Part shown: in pieces, positions 62,501 through 64,000 of the stretch
Position numbering within the stretch: the first letter of the stretch is position 1
Layout: every line of letters begins with the position of its first letter
Assembly: GCF_001640805.2 (NCBI RefSeq)
Contig: NC_066835.1
Location: 9,356,227 to 9,420,226 of the forward strand
Direction: 5' to 3'
Source: Lates calcarifer
Lineage: Eukaryota > Chordata > Actinopteri > Centropomidae
DNA: 64,000 nt
Position numbers and translations under genes: made by a program
The notes under the pieces: model-generated
Seen by the model: only the letters and a program-made list of their open reading frames with translations
What the model was told of the DNA's origin: nothing
Databases searched by the model: none

Positions 62501-64000
62501 GGGCAAGAGTTAACTCAGCCCATTAAAGCGCTCCTGTGGGAGATCCAGGGTTAATGCCTGAGAGGGAGAGAAAGTAAGTGGGTCTGACTGATCATGCTGG
62601 CTTAATCCACCAGAACAACCATAACAGAAAGAGCTACCATATTAACGTTGGGAGGAAATCTCTAGAATGAAAGGAGTATATAATCTGAAGCTGTGTAAAG
62701 AAAAGATATAGTAAATGATGGTAATTTCCAGAGAGGAAAAGGAAAAATGTATTAAGTTACCATTTATTTTAACATGAGATGAACAGTTTGTCAGAGGTTA
62801 CGATAATACTGAATTATCATCCAAATCTATGTAAACAAACTTTTCACACCTTGTCCTTGATGGTCAGTCCATGTATTAAAAGACCTGTCAATCAGTTGGG
62901 TCTGACATCAGGGTCCGATGCTGTGCTTCACTTTTGGTGCTGGGGTTAACCTTGTGTTTACATTTTACTGTGATAGTTACACATTTCTGAATGTTAAACA
63001 CAGTTTACTGCCTGAAAAAACTGAAGTTGTGATGCTTTTACTAATACAGTAACAAACCACATCAAATTGCTGCTGAAGATTCTGCCCTGGTAAGTTGTCT
63101 TGTCTGTAGGTTGGCTGAAATCCTGCTTACCAGTGTGTCTAACCTATTCTGTCATCTGAAGGCGGTCAGCCTTCCACTGTTTTTCTGACAGCCCACACTG
63201 ACACATGACAGTCAGTAGAGCAGATACTGGGGAACTCTAGCTGTTAATTCAAATCCTGTTCAAATTCACTATGAACAAGCCTAGTTATCATTAACTCAAC
63301 TACATTAACATTAGGTGACATATCAAGTACAGCAAGAGAGTGAACAGAAAATGTCATGATGAATCCAGCACTTAACTTGAGAAAACTGGGTAAACTGCTG
63401 GGCAAAGCCAATGATGTTTGACCAGCAGAGTACTTTACCTTTCAAATACTGAAAATGCAACAAGTGGAGTATGTGTGACTATATGCACACGCTTAGCACT
63501 ATCATTCATTTATAGCAGGTGAACAGCATGGACAAAATTGTCAGAGCATGAAAGTGGGACATTTTATGATCATCACCTTCAGCAGATTGTAATCTTTGGC
63601 CTTGCTGACACTTGGCACTGTTGTACTGTAACATATCTCAGATGATTTGACCAGAGGTGGACAACTGTAACTAAAAGAAGGCGTGACTGCACAAGAAGTG
63701 CTGGACTTTGTGACATAGTCATGGAGACATGTGGACACATACTATGCATGGCATATTACATGTCTGAATAAACAGTGAAGAAACATAGATGTTTTGGACT
63801 GACAGCCCAACACCTTTACTGAACTCTACAACAGTAGGCTACTGCATCACCTGTGCTGCCTCAAGCTTATTTATTTACTTAGTTTAGTTTAGCAGCTGCA
63901 GTAGTTCAAAGTCAAATGACATATGAACGTTATACATAAAATAAAGCCAAATCCAATCATAATTCATAACTATAACCATAGCACAGGTCTAATTCTGATG
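56592..64000. other. Non-coding region right of the first visible snx13 exon
   Basis: About 7.4 kb with only short, unrecognised open frames. It is most likely snx13 intron 1 with or without the promoter. A repeat-like stretch at about 57918-58240 carries GATATATCAGTC- and TATCGGCC-type words common in dispersed fish repeats. No tRNA, rRNA or conserved exon was recognised. Confidence 0.5.

Overview
This window is vertebrate nuclear DNA, almost certainly from a teleost fish. The genes are split by GT/AG introns, poly(A) signals follow the coding ends, long dinucleotide microsatellites are common, and the proteins match vertebrate families (FAM133, granulin, ANKRD28, biotinidase, DMAC1, SNX13). 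The teleost call rests on the short three-module granulin, the compact introns and the fish-type transposon remnants. No bacterial, phage or CRISPR feature is present.

Layout, left to right. (1) 1-2155, + strand: the last coding exons of fam133b. (2) 4401-6682, +: a small secreted granulin gene with three 12-cysteine modules and a TATA box. (3) 7278-11750, +: a C2H2 zinc-finger-like locus that looks broken, with a Penelope-like retroelement fragment in its first intron. (4) 12577-29405, +: a complete ankrd28 in 29 coding exons (about 1,058 residues), plus a likely alternative first exon at 18108-18263. (5) 30590-42539, - strand: three tandem biotinidase/pantetheinase genes (btd-like copies A, B, C). 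Copy A has an open frame, copy B has one frameshift, and copy C has several lesions. Retroelement debris lies between the copies. (6) 43115-43503, +: dmac1, head-to-head with copy C. (7) 47458-56591, -: snx13, 24 coding exons from the end of the N-terminal membrane region to the stop. Its first coding exon was not found. (8) 56592-64000: non-coding sequence, probably snx13 intron 1 and upstream DNA.

The genes do not form a pathway; this is a syntenic block. ankrd28 and btd are convergent neighbours, which as I recall is also true in human (BTD/ANKRD28 on 3p25), so the order looks ancient and supports calling the nitrilase-family genes btd rather than vanin.

The most interesting part is the btd array. 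The copy with an intact frame has about 1.6 kb of retroviral-type debris between its first exon and the upstream segment shared by its sisters. The copy that keeps a clean upstream region carries a one-base frameshift. I found no convincing new biological system. All exon limits were read by eye from splice signals and protein similarity recalled from family knowledge, so individual boundaries could be off by a few bases.
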